From contig WPIO01000212.1 of assembly GCA_009760855.2 (NCBI GenBank), forward strand, positions 40,001-60,000: 20,000 nucleotides of DNA, given 5' to 3'. The translations under genes and the position numbers were made by a program. The notes beneath the pieces were generated by a model. It was not told the DNA's origin, did not search any database, and worked only from the letters and a program-made list of their open reading frames with translations. The DNA comes from Cristatella mucedo. Its lineage: Eukaryota; Bryozoa; Phylactolaemata; Cristatellidae. This document shows positions 17,768 to 20,000 of this stretch, piece after piece (the first letter of the stretch is position 1; the number at the start of each line of letters is the position of its first letter).

Positions 17768-18060
17768 GTCGTTGGAAGTAGGATCGACTTCAAGGTTTTG
17801 TCACATCTAGGTCCCTTCATTTTTGGCTCCAGCCTAGAAACTTAAAACACATCTATTTATCACAGCATTTAGTGGGTCATGTGACTCGACCTTTATGTGC
17901 TTATGCATGCTAACACTGTGCATGCTGTCACGAACCATTCTTGCATGCTGACCCTGCGCATGTCACCCCTAACCGTATACAACTTGTTGTTTATTTTGTA
18001 TACTACCACTAACAGCTAATATTTATTTTATTTATTCAATACCTAATGACCATTCTGTCT
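17768..18060 (+). mobile_element. LINE-A copy 3, right part: late ORF and 3' UTR
   Basis: VVGSRIDFKVLS (about 17768-17805) matches the LPVxxRIDFKVL block. LKTHLFITAFSG (about 17842-17877) matches the last codons of the ORF. The 3' UTR then reads GCTTATGCATGCTAACACTG, with a tandem repetition of the TGCATGCTRACMCTGYGCATG motif at about 17900-17970, and ends in AT-rich sequence near 18060 without the ATT tail seen in copies 1 and 2. Confidence 0.75.
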
Positions 18061-18587
18061 CCACCGTGCATGCACAAACAAAGCACAGTCAAATCAGCTC
18101 TATGTATCACGTTATATAGCACCATCATTTAAAGTCATCAACTTACTTGTTATATGGGCAACCATTATGCAATCGCCAACCACTCAAGCGCTTATTGCTC
18201 ATGATCATAGGACACGATTTTGATCGGTTTTCAACATTATCTAAGCGGTGCCTCTAAAAAAGAGCCACTTTCAACAGGTACCTCGTTAAACAGGTTTGGC
18301 AGCATAGCCGTTATCGGTTAGAACGTGTCGACGATTGGCATGTTAATGCAAACTTTGAGTGATAGGTTAGCAGGGACTGGTTAGCTAGTATGCTCGCCCC
18401 ATGCCACACACAAAATGCTTGCATGCAGAGTACAGCTTAGCAGCCAGGCTTGCTTTTCGCAAACGACGTGCACTGAACAGCGCATTCTCTTCGACCTGCA
18501 CACTTCACAGGGGCACTCACCCATCGAGCCAGACTTGGCTGCTTGCTTGCCACGGCTTGCATATGTGTGAACCAGGTGCTCGTTGAC
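18061..18587. other. No recognisable gene; possible torn SINE-2 start at 18375-18405
   Basis: GACTGGTTAGCTAGTATGCT with CGCCCC (18376-18400) resembles the A-box part of SINE-2 (TGGTCTAGCGGTTAAGG, TGCTCGCCCC). About 180 bp of unrelated sequence separate it from the B-box half at 18588. The 61-codon open frame starting here shows no motif. Confidence 0.35.
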
Positions 18588-18671
18588 AGCCGAGGTCGTG
18601 GGCTCGTGCCCTGCGATAAACGTGAAGCACCTGGGTGGAGATTCAGTCCTCTTATGGCACTATATAAATGA
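18588..18671 (+). mobile_element. SINE-2, copy 1 (3' half)
   Basis: GTCGTGGGCTCGTGCCCTG (B-box region), GTGAAGCACCTGGGTGGAGA, TTCAGTCCTCTTATGGCACT and ATATAAATGAA align without gaps of note to the complete copy that follows directly. The A-box half is missing or displaced. It lacks a T-rich tail and runs straight into the next copy, so the two are tandem. Confidence 0.8.
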
Positions 18672-18825
18672 ACCGAGCTGGTTTGGTCTAGCGGTTAAGG
18701 TGCTCGCCCCGACCAAGGTCTGACTGAAGTCGTGGGCTCGAGCCCTGAGGCATATGTGAAGCACCTGAATAGAGATTAAGTTCTCTTGGGGCGCTATATA
18801 AATGAATTATTTTTTTTATTTTTAA
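18672..18825 (+). mobile_element. SINE-2, copy 2 (complete, tRNA-derived)
   Basis: A box TGGTCTAGCGGTT (18684-18696), tRNA-like, followed by AAGGTGCTCGCC. B-box region GGGCTCGAGCCC at 18734-18745, slightly off the GGTTCGAATCC consensus. The 3' part is GTGAAGCACCTGAATAGAGA, TTAAGTTCTCTTGGGGCGCT and ATATAAATGAATTATT, with a T-rich tail to about 18825. The last 45 bp before the tail match the LINE-A 3' end (GATTAAGTTCTCTGAGGGTG, CTATACAAATG), as expected if the SINE is mobilised by that LINE. Confidence 0.87.
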
Positions 18826-18849
18826 TTGGATTCACTTATATCCACTCCT

Positions 18850-19000
18850 TCACTTTTCCCGAGTGTTCTCTACTCTCGCTCGATTCGTTTAGCTGTCTGC
18901 ACAACCTAAAGTCCCCTGGAGACCGTGCATTCAGTAGTTGACCGTGTGCCGAAGGCGCTGAACTCTCTCGAGCATCTGACATCGAGGCATCTATCCTCTG
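18850..19000 (+). mobile_element. LINE-A copy 4: short fragment of the ORF end
   Basis: CTCGATTCGTTTAGCTGTCT, ACCTAAAGTCCCCTGGAGAC, CGTGCATTCAG and GCGCTGAACTCTCTCGAGCA follow the order of copy 1 at 10670-10770 (AACCTCAAATCCTTTGGAGA, CCGTTCCTTCAG, TGGAACTCACTT). The similarity ends near 19000 without a 3' UTR, so both ends are lost. Confidence 0.7.
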
Positions 19001-19187
19001 GGAAGGGCAGAGCCAGCATTTTCAGCTGGGGGCACGACTTTTCCTTTAAGGTCGGCAAGAACCGCAATGAATGAGAAATCATAGCTCACCATATTTTTGG
19101 CATTTGCTCATTGTGTAGAAGTAGCACATAATTTCATCATTGGTGACGGTCGGAGATAAGGGTGGCATAGGGCAAAATCCCAGCTCT

Positions 19188-19218
19188 GGGGGTGGGTGGG
19201 TGGGGTGGGTGGGGGGGG
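19188..19218 (+). other. G-quadruplex candidate
   Basis: Six consecutive G runs of at least three, separated mostly by single T residues (GGGGGTGGGTGGGTGGGG, then TGGGTGGGGGGGG). Loops of one base are typical of very stable parallel quadruplexes. No gene is seen next to it; it may be just a GGGT microsatellite. Confidence 0.85.
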
Positions 19219-19921
19219 AATGCCTCCCTGAAGACTCCTGGCTCCTCCATGATACTGATCCTTTGACTCGATGACAGCTAAAGAAAAGTTACAAAAACCC
19301 GCCTGCACCATACAGGGCTTGCTTTGACTACGAAATGCATGCTTAAGAATGCACTTCAATTATGCGCTGGTGTCACTGGCTAGTTGGTGTGCTGCCCTTC
19401 CAGCCTATGGTACGTGGCTACAAAGTCGTTTGGTTCACTTCGGGCACTATAGTGTTTACCATTTCATATTTAATATAGTTTGGGAACTCTGCTTTTATAA
19501 GTCATTATAACTAGCTTAGAAGCTACGTGGGTTTTGCGTGGCACCTCGGCATTGACCTTGCTCAGCAAAATGCAGGCAGGCTGCCACCCTACATTAAGAG
19601 TTCGGCTGGCTGGTAGAATAGAGCAGCAGCCCTTTGAATAGTTGGCCCGAAATGCATTTCACATACTTCAACGGCATAACCTGTTAGGAGGATGCAAATC
19701 CAATCGCAACCATTGACCCCGAAAACCTCTTGAATAATCATCTGCGCATGATTTTAGGATTGCATAGCTGAACCATCCCGAGATGGATTGCTCCAGTTGG
19801 CTGGAACATCATACGCCCTCCCACAGCAATGGGGGTTAGATTATGTGATGAAAAATAAACCACCAAAGCCTATGCCTAATACTATTAATGTCTAGTACCC
19901 AGGTTGCACCAGACCCCTTCA
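19219..19921. other. No recognisable feature
   Basis: AT-richer single-copy-looking sequence with only short open frames on both strands. No LINE block, SINE box or splice pattern that stands out was found. Confidence 0.4.
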
Positions 19922-20000
19922 GCTTTTGTTGCAGCTTTTGTCGAAGCTGCTCTTGCTGCTGCCACGGCTGCTGCTGCCACGGATGCTGCTGCTGCTGCCA
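19922..20000. repeat. CTG-rich minisatellite, continues past the window
   Basis: GCAGCTTTTGT-type units (19930-19950) lead into GCTGCTGCTGCCACGG units (about 19958-19985) and a CTG run. Units of about 15-18 bp repeat imperfectly, and the array is cut by the window end. Confidence 0.8.

Noticed and set aside
18684-18746. A functional tRNA gene
   Set aside because: The A box is tRNA-like, but the B region GGGCTCGAGCCC has no matching acceptor stem end, and the sequence runs into a LINE-like 3' tail. It is a SINE.

Overview
The window looks like non-coding, repeat-rich DNA from a metazoan nuclear genome, most likely an invertebrate. There are no compact gene runs, operons, ribosome binding sites or long open frames outside simple repeats. 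It holds long microsatellites, decayed non-LTR retrotransposons whose protein remnants read like the L2/CR1/Rex-type LINE group, and tRNA-derived SINEs with recognisable A and B boxes. The species cannot be named from the sequence. No intact protein-coding gene could be demonstrated.

Left part (1-4100): a LINE reverse-transcriptase (RT) remnant at about 220-480, several microsatellites, and three short exon-like open segments (2226-2366 on +, 2944-3095 and 3469-3599 on -). The segments have plausible splice borders but no recognised family. From about 4120 to 6540 the base composition changes to a CpG-dense block with good splice-donor consensus sites on both strands, which resembles a promoter/first-exon region but is unproven.

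Middle (6540-11013): a 28-C run, a second remnant of the left-hand LINE lineage (6830-7290), a CACT microsatellite of about 300 bp, one copy of an unclassified interspersed repeat called X here (minus strand), a minus-strand LINE remnant running from endonuclease to RT motif A (about 9290 to 8230), then a plus-strand LINE (about 9380-11013) that covers RT motif A, the motif C region, the RT tail and the 3' end. A SINE (SINE-1) at 10019-10194 splits that LINE.

Right part (11014-20000): about 1.6 kb without recognisable features, TA/CA repeats, a 305-bp GA/GACA tract, a second LINE 3' end (14050-14430), SINE-1 copies at 14512-14701 (minus) and 15845-15990 (diverged plus), an internally deleted LINE (16130-18060) interrupted by repeat X, a partial plus a complete copy of a second SINE (SINE-2, 18588-18825), another LINE tail fragment, a strong G-quadruplex candidate, and CTG-rich repeats running off the end.

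The elements seem to form one retrotransposition community. LINE, SINE-1, SINE-2 and repeat X all carry a GCTATAYAAA-like motif, near the 3' end in the first three, as expected if one LINE RT recognises them all. The most interesting signal is SINE-1: three copies keep hairpins, with a covarying base pair in one stem. All LINE copies are broken by stops, frameshifts and deletions.
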